DNA from: Fragilaria crotonensis
Taxonomy: Eukaryota; Bacillariophyta; Fragilariophyceae; Fragilariales; Fragilariaceae
Length of the DNA: 48,660 nucleotides
NCBI GenBank assembly: GCA_022925895.1
Contig: JAKSYS010000492.1
Location: 1-48,660 of the forward strand
Reading direction: 5' to 3'
Shown here piece by piece: positions 35,337 through 45,832 of the stretch. The notes under the pieces were generated by a model, which did not search any database, was not told the origin of the DNA, and saw nothing but the letters and a program-made list of their open reading frames with translations. The first letter of the stretch is position 1. Each line of letters begins with the position of its first letter. The position numbers and the translations under genes are program-made.

Positions 35337-37083
35337 CTAAGTTGCACGCGGAGCGGTCCACCCATCTGGAACCAGCGTATCGTGAATAATCTCCCGATGG
35401 CACGACCAGACCAACTGAATGGCCTCGGGAGTTCCAATTCCGGCACCTCGTGGATCTCCGGCTGGTCCAAACCAATGATTCTGCGGAGCACCGGTGGTGC
35501 GGGCACGGAGGCCAGCGTACGTGGTTCCATTCACAGTATTGGCCAACACTTTCGTTTGGAACGCCACGTCGTTGGACACAACCGCCGCAGTCAAGTGATG
35601 GCTCATCCCCTCCAAGGCTTGTAGGACAGTATCGAGCGTGTCATCATTGTAGGTTGTAACAACTTGGAATGGAGCAAATATTTCGGAAACGCAGTCCTCA
35701 AAGTATTCTGGTTTCATCAGTTCCTCAAGAGGAACGTAGACAGCAGTAGGTTCGACTGCGCCGTATCGCTCTGGGATGTTGTGATTCGCAAGCTCCTCAC
35801 CTCCAAACAAGATTTTGGCTCCAGGAATACTCGCGAGTTTGTTGGTATGATCGAGAAAGTCCTTTGTGGTATGAGTCAGCACCGGGCCGACAGACAAATC
35901 CGCAAGATTTCTTGTCGACGCAATTTCCTTAATCTTCTCAAGCAGTCCTGCCTTAACATAGTTATCATGAACAAACATAATGGATTGCGCAGAACACTTT
36001 TGTCCGCTCAGCGCGTAGGCATCTTGATCGCACTGCCATGCGACGTAGTCGACATTACCTACATCGGGACCCAACACCTTCCAATCAAAGCCAGCGTCTT
36101 CAACCTTGACCTTTCCACCGGTGGCTTTGCAAAGCAACTCGCCAACGCGAGAGGAACCGGTGAATTGTGTCAATCGAACAGGAGTCTGGACAATGAGTTC
36201 TTGCGCCACCGGTCCGCGACAATTCAGGAAATCGACATCGGATGGGTCCATGCCGCAGGCAATCAACAGACGAAGGAACTGCTCCATAACCAACGAGGTC
36301 GGTTCTGAAGGCTTCATCACCGGCTTGTTACCCATATACAAAGCACCCATCAATTGAAGCACTGGGATCTCGAGCGGGAAGTTGAATGGCGTCACCAAGG
36401 CGACAGGTCCGTATGGCCATCTGAGGACAATCAGTGTTTTTGAAGTGAGTGATCCACGATCTAGCGAAGAAATTCCTGCAAATAGAGTCTTAAACCTTGG
36501 CTTACCTGTGCCCAACACTCATCTGGCCATAGTGATCACCAGGTACACCAAAAGACTTAGCCAATCGACGCACATTGTCTCCAGCGAAGTTCTTGAGAAA
36601 GGCACAAGTCACCTTGACTTCGCCAAGGGCTTGCGCATGAGACTTGGGTACACATGCGATAATGGTCTGAGCAAAAAATTCAGCTCCTTCGGGGGTGGAC
36701 ATGACTTCGGCGGCCTTTCTTGAAATTTCACCGTATTCCAAGTAACGATGAGGATTCTTGAGAGGGTTGTGTAGTCCACTTTTGGGTACCTTGCGTAGAC
36801 TATCCAAGAAAGGTTGCAACTCATCGATTTGTGTATCAGGAATTGTGAAGATAGGATATGGAGCATCCTTGTTGAGAGGATGAGGGATTTCAATTTTCTT
36901 GGCGGCGAACGTCCACTTCCCATCGACACAGTTTGGGATGTCGTAAGAGTTTTCCAATCCCAATGCCTTGGGTTCAACAGTCGCCCATGATGGGACAGTT
37001 GAAAACAAACGCTGTGCTCCAATCTTCGTCGAAGTTGGAATGAGCGACGCGATACCACTTCGTAACGCTGCTGCTCTGATCAT
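35337..37083 (-). CDS. P5CDH: Delta-1-pyrroline-5-carboxylate dehydrogenase, ALDH12 type, mitochondrial
   Basis: Oxidises glutamate-gamma-semialdehyde/P5C to glutamate with NAD+, the second step of proline breakdown. Exon 1 is 36506-37083; the intron is 36421-36505 (GTAAGC...TCCTCAG, 85 nt); exon 2 is 35337-36420. The junction reads MSVGHR/WPYGPVALVTPFN, 553 residues in all. The N-terminal about 30 residues are Arg/Ser/Ala-rich without acids (MIRAAALRSGIASLIPTSTK), a mitochondrial presequence. Family motifs are TPFNFPLEIPVLQLMGALYM, the VEDAGFDWKVLGPDV block typical of plant-type ALDH12, the nucleophile Cys in ALSGQKCSAQS, and EIFAPFQVVTTY. It is a complete, undisturbed gene, unlike several neighbours. 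Confidence 0.93.
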
Positions 37084-37681
37084 GATTGGCTAAGCGACTC
37101 GTCGGCTTGAATGGAGGATTTAATGGGTTTCTTGTTGCTACAGAATTGATCTTATATCATGTGCACAGAGACAACACAAGACGAAGAAAATGCACGCTTT
37201 CTCACACATCAGAAGACAGACATAGCTTCATCCAGGGCGTGTCACAATTTTTGATGTTTGGTGTGTACGACTAGAGTGTATGATGTATCACGTATATTCG
37301 TGTCACGTACTACTACTCCGTACAAGCAAAACAGTTTACACCGTGTATACCAAAAAAACGCATACTGTAGTTCTCGAACCGTACTCGCCGTTTGGAGCAG
37401 GGCCATAGATGACATACAGCCATACACGTGGATCGTGGATCAGGTTCAACAGTATCAGTATGCCAGTACTCCACTAAAGTAGTACTCTAATGATATAGGT
37501 AGTACAAGTACCTGGTAGCAGCCGAAATTTGAAAGTTTACAAAAAAAACCTAACATCTATTTTACGTGCTGCCGCGGTGCCTATGATTGGAGACACTCGA
37601 CCCACACGGTTAGACACGACCCCCGAGGGAGCGCGGCCAACAGAGAAAAAGGCACCTGGGAGGTGCCACTGAAGATGAGAA
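37084..37681. other. Upstream region of P5CDH with GTAC cluster
   Basis: GTAC motifs at 37296-37325 (CACGTACTACTACTCCGTACAAG), 37380 and 37465-37515 (GTACTCCACTAAAGTAGTACTC, GGTAGTACAAGTACCTGGTAG). No gene is convincing; a minus-strand 70-residue frame (37537-37749) has no known content. Confidence 0.45.
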
Positions 37682-38531
37682 CTATCCCAATGTGATGTAG
37701 GGAGGATGGCTAAAATGAGGAAAGAAGGGTTCCAAACAATACTGCTCATGGAAAAACATATGCTTGTTCATGCTGGGAGGTGGGTTCGTGTAGCACTTGG
37801 AGTGTTGGACAGGGTTGCACTCGGAGTACTGGATATGGGTGTACTTTGAGTACTGAATAGGGGTGTCTTTGGAAGACTCATACTGGGTAGGTGTGTTCTT
37901 GGTGGAGTACTGGAAAGGTGTGTACTTGCAATACTGAATAGGAGGGTAGTCACATTGCTGAACAAGGGTGTACTTGGAGTACTCATACTGGATGGTTGGG
38001 TTCATGGTAGGCAGGGTTACGGTAGGCAGGGTTACGGTAGGCAGGGTCACGGTAGGCAGGGTCACGGTAGGCAAGGTCATGGTAGGCAGGGTCACGGTAG
38101 GCAGGGTTACGGTAGGCCGGGTCACGGTAGGCAGTGTCACGGTAGGCAGGGTCACGGTAGGCAGGGTCACGGTAGGCAGGGTCACGGTAGGCAGGGTCAC
38201 GGTAGGCAGGTTCGCAGTAGGTAGGTGCACGGTAGGAAGGCTGCTCATGGTAGGTACATTCACGGTACCAGTAGTAGGTAGGTGCACAGTATCGTTCACT
38301 CCTGAACATTTCGCTGCAACAATGGGTGGATCAACTGTGTAGAGAGAATACCATGAGAGTGTGTAGGAATTGAACGATGATGGTGAAAATTCACCATCCA
38401 ACCGATGAGTTTTTGCGCCTCCCTTCCGCTCATTCTTTGTTGTGTTTGTTTTGGCATCATTGTGGGAGTATAAAGTCCCGTTGGCAATGGTCGAGTCGAT
38501 ACGAAAGAGTTCTGGAAACCCTTCGTTCATC
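37682..38531 (-). CDS. Repetitive reading frame (LPTVT repeats), possibly coding
   Basis: An open minus-strand frame has its best ATG at 38531 (MNEGFPELFRIDSTIANGTL), giving about 282 residues. The middle is about 15 copies of LPTVT, encoded by a 15-bp minisatellite. It is followed by Tyr/Thr-rich imperfect repeats (QYSKYTPIQYS-like units of about 12-14 residues) and an end rich in His/Phe. There is no signal peptide. The minisatellite leaves all frames open on both strands, so length alone is weak evidence. The continuity through the second, differently built repeat and both flanks favours a real but fast-evolving protein, perhaps a structural one. I do not recognise it. Confidence 0.35.
38006..38240 (+). 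repeat. 15-bp minisatellite GGTAGGCAGGGTCAC
   Basis: About 15 tandem copies of GTAGGCAGGGTYACG with few substitutions (T/C at one site, single odd units GGCAAGGTCATG and GGCCGGGTCACG), grading into GTAGGTAGGTGCACG and GTAGGAAGGCTGCTCATG at the right end. The homogeneous core suggests recent copy-number change. Confidence 0.9.
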
Positions 38532-38602
38532 CTTTTAGATGTGCTCTTATGTACGTAGAAACGATACGAGTAAATTACGTAGAACCGGGATTGGGGTGTC
38601 AA

Positions 38603-39013
38603 TTTTCTAGAGTTAATATTTTGAAATTTGAAAGTTTACAGTTTACATGCACTACCAGGTACTGTACAAGGTACAAAGTACTCGGAGTACCAGGTACCGT
38701 AGCCAAATTGGTACTGGTACCAAAAACTTGGAGCAAAATGGTTGCGTTGGCCGTCGTTAATAAGTTAACATCGTGGACTTGTAATAAGGCCCGGGAGCCG
38801 GGAGATCCGGGAAGTTTGAAATCGTTGAAAAGTGAGTACACACAGTGTGCGAGCATCGCATTAGGATCTACCGGTAGATCCATACGTCACCGTAGCAGAT
38901 TAATTAGAATCTTCATCTTAGAGCACGCCATGCTCCAACTCGAAACTATCGAGTCGATGCGATTCGTTAACGGGAAAAACATGTACGAGAAAATTTCGTC
39001 AACATGATCAACA
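38603..39013. other. Intergenic region with GTAC cluster
   Basis: GTACTGTACAAGGTACAAAGTACTCGGAGTACCAGGTACCG lies at about 38658-38700 (given here as one region). It is flanked by a palindromic ATCTACCGGTAGAT at 38867-38880. No gene is supported. Confidence 0.45.
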
Positions 39014-40413
39014 TCAGCATTCTACAAGCTTCGGAATGTCATCAATCTTCAGGATAGTAACCTTGACAGGGTGCCGAATAGTCCCATTTCCCAAAGTAAG
39101 GTCTGTCGAGGCGATTTGAAGAAAGGGCAGCATTGGTCCCAACGTGTCCTCTTGCTTAGAACTAATAGGGCCAAGTTCAGGAATGTAGAATTTCCACTGA
39201 GAGTCCTGTACACAATCCAGGTCACGCACTATCGCCCTGCGAGCGTCCCGAAAGGTGCTAAACGAACGAGATCCAAGCCTGACAAAGCCAACATTTGCTG
39301 GTGGTCGACCTTGCATTACTCGAAGGTATAACTCATCGTCCTCGTCCGTCACGGCACTGTTGTGAGCTTCTAGCGCAGCCACTAAATTCGTTCGCACAGA
39401 GGGTCGGATTTGCGCCTTCGAAACAACGATCTCACCGTCGTCATAAGGATCTTCACCCGCTGTTGCCAGTTCCATGGGACTATTGCTTCCCTCTCTCTTT
39501 CTTTTCCTTTGTTCTCTTTGTCGCTCCCTGTGATTTGGTGATAGTAGTGGCTGGGCATGCAGCGTTGCCCGACTTGGCTCCGGATGATTCCAGTCCATAC
39601 GATGCTCGATTGGTTTCCCCAGTTCCAAATTCGCAATCTTGAGCGCTTCTGCGAATTGCGCCGCGCGATTCTTCCCGGAATGTCGTGCGGCCTTTCCCAG
39701 ATGATAGTTTTCGGTCAACCCAGTGTACCATTCGGACAATTTCGAGTCTGGAAGGGCCGCAAAGGGTGCTTCAAGGCACTGAAAGAAATAAACCAAATGC
39801 TTCTTGCCTAAGTGTTTCTTGGCCAAATCGCGGGCGCCACCGACGGTCATGCGGGGTCGTAAATATAGCAGGGCCACCACCCATACCCTGGTCCACCTTG
39901 TGCCCAAACGACTTCGCCAAACCGTGACGTGAAGAGGGGAGGCATGGCTGCCACTTTTAATTCCAATCCGTCGCCTTCGACATCAAGATCAAGTTTGGGT
40001 CGGCAAATGTCTGATAGATAGGGAATTGGACGACATTATGAGATAAGAAATTGGTGCAAGAGCGATTGAACCTCGAGGCATCGACGAGCTCAAGCCTTCC
40101 AAGTGAGTATCCGACCAGTGCGCTTACCACAAAACCAATCCTCCGTGGGCACAGTCTTCAATCCGATACAATAAAAATGATATTCGGCACTACATTTTTC
40201 ACACAAAAGCATATTCGAATGATCGTTATCTTTCTTGCAGACTCGACAGCCGTCTTTCATCCGTGTAGCTTCTAGGTGACGATCATCTGTCACATCGGCA
40301 ACTATGGCTGCTGTCCGTCGCTTTCGTTTCTCAAATCGTGCAAATTGCCGCAACAATGACTCCCGAGCGGATGCCTTAAGGAACATGCCGTCGCGCCCTG
40401 ATCTATTTGCCAT
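39014..40413 (-). CDS. PHD finger-PWWP chromatin protein (two exons, one frame slip)
   Basis: Exon 1 is 40128-40413, the intron 40011-40127 (GTAAGC...CTATCAG, 117 nt), exon 2 39014-40010. The joined PHD finger has the C4HC3 pattern: CRVC, CEKC, AEYHFYC, then WFC/DIC split by the intron. About 30 residues later a PWWP domain begins at FGEVVWAQGGPGYGWWPCYI. After YIYDP the frame must shift one base, at the four-G run 39853-39856 (C4 on the coding strand, C5 expected), to reach MTVGGARDLAKKHLGKKHLV and VYFFQCLEAPFAAL, the rest of the PWWP module. The C-terminal part is basic (REQRKRKREG) with a late globular-looking stretch. PHD and PWWP modules read histone H3 tails and methyl-lysine with DNA. 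A nuclear chromatin-reader role is well supported; the specific mark is unknown. Confidence 0.85.
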
Positions 40414-40735
40414 TCGTGTTGTGGCTCTTGCTCAAACTTCAAACTTTTGGAGCACCTCCTACTATTCGTCCTCAGTCGGATGCACCAGCATTTGTCAAGC
40501 GGTATGCGATGTGAGATATGAGATATGAGATAGATACGTGATGTTATCGGCCCTATGACATATGACATATGATGATTCATGTACTTTCGGCTTTGGCGGT
40601 ACTGTACAGTACCAGGTACCACTACTGGTAACACTACCGGTACAGTAGCTTCTAATAGCTCATTGATGTAGTGTCAGACATGGATCTGATCGATATTTCA
40701 GTACTCAGTATTTCTCAATTCATATTAAGAGGCGT
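40414..40735. other. Upstream region of the PHD-PWWP gene with GTAC cluster
   Basis: Contains CGGTACTGTACAGTACCAGGTACCACTACTGG (about 40596-40627), a short GATATGAGATATGAGAT run (40510-40532) and CATATGACATATGATG (40558-40573). The copia element begins at its far end. No gene is seen. Confidence 0.45.
40731..40735. repeat. Target site duplication GGCGT, left copy
   Basis: GGCGT directly precedes the left LTR and is repeated at 48007-48011 directly after the right LTR. Confidence 0.8.
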
Positions 40736-41142
40736 ACTTGAGAGTCGCTGCCGGAGGCTGTACTCTAATCGTAGCTACTAGTATTCGGTACCGTACCGTA
40801 GGACAGTAGATTCGCGAAGGTTTTCTCTACACTAACAGTAAGTGCTTGGGAGAGCCTTTCACAAATAGTAGGTCCTAAAATTATAAACTAAAATGTAGCA
40901 AATAAAGTGAGCTTTGAAATGGCTCAAGAGATATGTCAGGTAGATCATATCAAGTTGAATTCACCTCATTGGATGAGGTAAGATAACCACCATTTCATAT
41001 CTTGTCGGTCTTGACAAGTAGCTAATTATACCGTCCACATTTAGAATCGTGCATTGTTCTGTTTCACATGTATGACCTCACAGTACGATGACGTACGCTG
41101 CGGAGCAGCACAGTACGGTCGTTACAGTCGTCAGTTTTAACT
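40736..41142 (-). repeat. 3' LTR of the copia element
   Basis: 407 bp, starting ACTTGAGAGTCGCTGCC on the plus strand and ending CAGTTTTAACT. It differs from the other LTR at single bases near 40982, 40988, 41124, 41129 and 41137 and by one T. It contains GGTACCGTACCGTAGG and GTACGATGACGTACGCTG. Confidence 0.93.
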
Positions 41143-41158
41143 CTCCCTTTCATTCATG
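41143..41158 (-). promoter_or_regulatory. Polypurine tract of the copia element
   Basis: On the minus strand CCATGAATGAAAGGGAG lies directly against the 3' LTR, the usual position of the plus-strand primer. Position and composition are the only evidence. Confidence 0.55.
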
Positions 41159-41240
41159 GAAGCAGACAATGATTAATATGCAATAGATACGAGTTGAACA
41201 ACGGATGCAGTCCAAACAAGAGCACAGAGTTGGAGGGTGG

Positions 41241-42757
41241 TTACCATCCTTGAACGAGTCGGCGAACTCGTTCGAAGCTTTCGCGATTCAGGCCTTTGGT
41301 GAGCATGTCAGCCCACTGTTCCTGAGTATCGACTTTGATGATTGCGATGGTGCCGTCGCGAACGTGTGCCCAAAGAAATGCCATTTGACCTGAAAGTACT
41401 TCGTTCGATTGGTAATTCTTTGGTTGGTTGCCAAAGAAGTGCGCCATTGTTGTCTTCGAACACACGACACTTAACGGTGGACGTGAGGGTATCAGGAAGT
41501 TGCAAGCCATTAATGAGTTCAATGAGCATGGCCCGCAATGGAAGGAGCGTTCGCATGGCAGAGCTGAGCGCGGAGTACTCAGCTTCGAGCGTCGACAGAG
41601 ATATTTCGGACTGGAGATGCGATTTCCAAAGGATCGGGCACCCTCCGAGCGTGATTATGTATCCTGTCCTCGACTTTGCGGAGCTTGGCGAGAGTCCGGG
41701 TCGCGACGATGCAATCCTGCGAAGTCGGCGTCCACATAGCAGTCCAACGTGAGATCGCCGGTCGGCTTGACGATCATCCCTTTATCGTATGTCCTTTGGA
41801 GGTAACGAACGATCGTCTTGATTGCGGAGGCGTGACTCTTCTTCGGGTTGTGAGAGAATCGAGCAACCTGACTGACTGCGAACGCGATGTCGGGACGAGT
41901 ATTCGTCGAAAGGTAGAGAAGCATCCCGACCACAGAGCGATAGCTCCAAGACTCTTGCATCGGAGGACCATCGGGATCAATTCCCAAAGCGGCTTGTCCA
42001 GCTGGAGTCCAATTGCTGTTGCTCATCTTCATCCCTGTTGCCTCTTGAATCTTCTGAATTAGGCCTTTCTGTGTGAGCGTCAGAGTGCCATTCTTGGGAT
42101 CCTTCACGAAGTTGATGCCCAAAGTCAGTGAAGGTTCCTTCCTTCGTGAAACTGAAACCTTTGGCATCGAGATTCGCAAATAATTCGTCAAGATCGCGTT
42201 GATTTGAAAAGCGATGCCCAAATCGTCAACGTAGATAACCACCATAATAGTGTCCTTGTAAAGAAGACACGGGTCATTAGCACAGCTCTTGAACCCTTCG
42301 TCGCGCAGTGCATCGGACAGATGTTCATACCAGAGTCGCGGTGCGACACTCAAACCGTAGAGACTTTTCAGGAGTTGCAGACACGTAGATGACCCACGTT
42401 CGGAACGAAAGCCCCGAGGCAAGTGAATCCATACTGGATCGGTGAGTGGGGCCTGTACAAATGCACTGCTAAAATCGATAGTGCAAGTTTGCCAAGCAAG
42501 TGTGAGTGACAGTACCAGAAACAACCGCACCGTACTCCAAGCCACGACTGGGGCAAACGTTTCTTGCTCAGTTTCTGCAAGTCACCTCGTACGCAGTACC
42601 GTGCCTTGTACTTGCTTATGGCACCGTCAGGCGTGCGTTTACGCCGAAAGACCCAAGTACCTGGCAGGATTCGTGATTTCGCATCGGCAGTTGGTACTTC
42701 TTTCCAAGTCCCATTTTCTCCAACGACTTGATTTCGGCCTCTGCAGCCCTCAACCAA
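41241..42757 (-). pseudogene. pol: Copia reverse transcriptase and RNase H
   Basis: Pieces in order: 42368-42757 has the RVT_2 start (LPGTWVFRRKRTPDGAISKY). 41655-42545 has the palm with TIDFSSAFVQAPLTDPVWIH (first Asp), SLYGLSVAPRLWYEHL and the catalytic VVIYVDDLG, then the thumb/connection (YRSVVGMLLYLSTNTRPDIA). 41308-41640 and 41241-41522 hold RNase H parts (YVDADFAG, LSTLEAEYSA-like and EDNNGALLW), with a polypeptide end ADMLTKGLNRESFERVRRLV. At least three frame changes interrupt the enzyme, so the copy as given cannot make a complete polymerase. Confidence 0.88.
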
Positions 42758-42815
42758 TTTTGGATGTTCTCGACGTCCGACATGGCTTCTTCGAAGGTCA
42801 AAGTGTCGGGGTCGC

Positions 42816-44850
42816 TCACGCTTGCCTTGTTCGCTTGTGACATGGCGCTGCTGTCTTCAATGGCTTCGGTGAGGAGCCAATCGAAGATGATGTCATCCAT
42901 TGTAAACAAGTAACCTCTCCCTTGTTGGCCGTCGTATCCGAGACGGTCGGGAGCTTTGCGAGTGCGAGTTGAACGACGAGGTGAGTGCCTTTGCTGTTCG
43001 TTGAGTGCCTGCCTTGTGACGGCTTCAATCTCATCTTGCGTTTCGATTGAGGCAGGGATGGAATGTCATGAGATGCAGGACGAAGTGGAGACTGGAACAG
43101 TTGCGTCGGTGTCGGAGGCTGAGGATCCTGAATCAAGTGAGGCGGAGGCGCCACCGTTGGAGTTGATGGAGGAGGACTCTCCCTTGGAGTCAACAATGGT
43201 GTCGAGGGAACCGGAGGTTGCGTCGTCGTCTCGTTGACTGGAAGCTGTCGTTGCGTTGCGTCAACAAGAGTTCTTGTCGGAGGAGGTTCGACGGGTAGCG
43301 CTGACGGTGGAGTTGCTGCGTCGATGGCGGTCGCGATGCGTTGCTGTTGTGAGAGTACGTCTTGCTCTCTCTCGAAATTTTCGGTCTCAACAATCAGCCG
43401 CTCTTGGTCCTCGTCATCCAGAATGTACTGGTAGGTCGAGTCGCGGAACATGCGCTTCCAACTGTCTGCATTGAAGTTTGGAAGGTCGTCGACGGAGGCC
43501 GGGATCGTCGCAAACCAATCGTCGAAGACGACGTGGAATTGCGGCGTTATGTAACCTGTTTGCGGGTTGAGGACAATTGGAACTGTGATGGCATGCTTCG
43601 GTGAGAAGCCCATGTTGATTGTTCGCGTTGACCGCGGAGTCCAGCGGGGCAGCTTCTTGCCATCGGATATCATCTTGTCCAACACGTAGACAGGGCATCC
43701 CCAAACGTGGAGATTGTTTAGCTTTCGCTGCTCCCATCGTGTTTTTGTGAAGAGGTCGGCAGGACACAAACCAGTCCTTGGATCGGGGACATGGTTGACC
43801 AAGAACACCGCATGGTTGACCGCCAACGGCCAAAGAGTGGCATCTGCAATCGCTGGCCAATGAATGGCGGCGTGAAGCATCATCGTTCGTGCGATAGCCA
43901 TTATCGTTCGGATGTTTCGCTCCGCGATGCCGTTGTGGTGGTGTGCACCAACGCCAGCGAACCTCATGATTTGCGCGAACGTCGAGAGGTTGCGAGTGAA
44001 TTCGGCGGATGTGAAAATCTTGGAGTTGTCGGCCAGGTACTCCTGCGGCACAACTCCATACTGGCGACAGGTAAGTTCAAACTTATCCTTTGCTTTCAAC
44101 GTCTCGTGTGTGTTGAGGTTGACTTGGAGTTCGACATGGACGAAACCGGAGGCGTGGTCCACGAAGATGCAACCTCCCGTGTACATCTCGTCGGCTTTGG
44201 TCTTCCCAGCGGAGGTGAGAAGTCGTCCTCGCGTGCTGCAAATGAAGTGGTCGACGGAGATTCGATGCCCAGGAATGACGTTGTCAGCCTTGAGGATGTT
44301 CGTTCGGTCGCGGATGATGGTTGACGGCGTCGAACCAGGGATAGGACGTCGATGCTGCTTGCCGTACTGGCAAGCTGCACACTGGAAGGTTCGTCAGCTT
44401 GCAGGCTGCAGAATGGAGTCGGCGACTTGCTTCCGTTTGGCTCAAGACTCCAGTTCTCAACAGGAACTGAATCTTCTTGAATCCAATGTGTCCGAGGCGA
44501 TAGTGCCAGCGTAGGAGTTCCTTTTCGGCTTCGCTGAGGTTGTGATTCGTCTCGTGGACCTCGGTGATCGTTGCGACGAGTGCGTCAGCGGCCTTGAAAG
44601 GGTCCTGACCATTGAAGGCGTCGGACGTCGGCAGGTTGTTCTGCGGGTTCACGAGTACCATCACCGCTCCTCGACTTGAGTCGCCAGGAACGCCACTCAA
44701 GGTAAGTCGATTGGATTCGACTTGGATCGTTTCGCGTTGATACGTTTGCAGGAGACTTGTGGTTGAAAGGAGGCGAACTTTGATGCCGGGACATAGAAAG
44801 CGGGAACCTTGATCATTCGCAGGTTGCCGTTCGTGTCGTGAACTGCCCAA
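42816..44850 (-). pseudogene. pol: Copia GAG-pre-integrase and integrase
   Basis: The first frame (44284-44850) contains the pre-integrase LLRWHYRLGHIGFKKIQFLL, with its His pair. After a frame change near 44330, the second (42816-44186) holds the integrase core: FVDHASGFVHVEL (first Asp), EYLADNSKIFTSAEF (second Asp) and GAHHHNGIAERNIRTIMAIA (Glu), the DDE triad. GCPVYVLDKMISDGKKLPRW and a Pro/Thr-rich linker follow. The enzyme inserts the cDNA into the genome. The catalytic residues are all present, but the zinc-binding HHCC region is split by the frame change. Confidence 0.88.
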
Positions 44851-45832
44851 GTGACTTCACCTTGACCCTTGATTTGAAGTCCGCGGGCAATTCCCTGAGT
44901 TGGGTAATAGTGCCTGGACTTCGCATCGTGCCTTGAAAGTCCTCAGGGTCGGGCGAGATGGAAATGCTCGCGCCGGAATCCCAGATGATGGGAGCACTGT
45001 TCGTTGCGCTTCCGAGAGCGTTCCGCATTCGTGCTGGCGCTTGCAATGCCATTCGGAGTGTGGCGGTGCAAGCGAGGTTGACGTGGGAGATGATCTTGTG
45101 AGCGGCGTTGCGTTGCTGTGTCGTCCATGGTGCAGGGACGAATGCATCAGGAGCGCCGTCGGCAGGAACGGGATGGTATTTCGGTCGGCGTGTTGGTTTC
45201 TTGCGTTGAGTGTGCGAGCGACGATCGAAGGTTCCGATTCCTCCCTTGTTGAATGCGTTCGTCGCATATGGAGAGCGATGCGTGCGAAGGCGTTGCGTCC
45301 GACGTTGGAGCAGCAACGTTCGAGTCTTCAGTTCGTCGAGGTCGCGAAGACTCGTCTGCGTTTCAAGGGTTGGTGCGCTGGGTGCGTTGATGACGTCGTT
45401 TGCGAAGGCGATAGGGAGGGAGCTACAGCCTTGCGACGTTGCACTTCGTTGAGGCTTGAGTGAAGTCTTCAAGAGTTTCGCGAAGCGTCGGCGTTGCTTG
45501 CGAGTGAATGAAGCGTTTGCGTTTGCGTTCGTTTCTTGTTGGCGAGCTTCGTCCGGCTTCCAAAAGGAGCAGCCAGGAGTGCAAACCAGAGGGCAGGGGC
45601 AAAGAGCAACGTTGGTTGCTCGCGGAGAACTTGACGAAGTGAGTCGGCGACCCACATCAAGAACGACATCCATGGAGTTGATCGTAGCACTTGGAGTGCC
45701 AAGTTTGCAAACTTTGGCACGACGAGACAGAACATCACGAATAAACCAATAGAACCGTTGCCTTTGAGAATAGGAACGTAGATTGTTTCCACAGCTGTAG
45801 GCTGATCTTTCTTGGCGGGTCGTCGAAGTCAA
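44813..45832 (-). pseudogene. pol: Copia linker and aspartic protease segment
   Basis: This frame overlaps the end of the gag frame. After a long basic Arg/Gln-rich stretch (TRKQRRRFAKLLKTSL) it reaches PIIWDSGASISISPDPEDF, the retroviral-type aspartic protease active site DSGA in the copia context (WxxDSGAS). The frame then breaks at FTTRTATCE, and the protease flap continues in another frame. It processes the polyprotein in active elements; here it is cut off from both neighbours by frame changes. Confidence 0.8.

Noticed and set aside
38006..38240. CRISPR-like array
   Set aside because: The 15-bp units are contiguous without unique spacers; this is a minisatellite in a eukaryotic genome.
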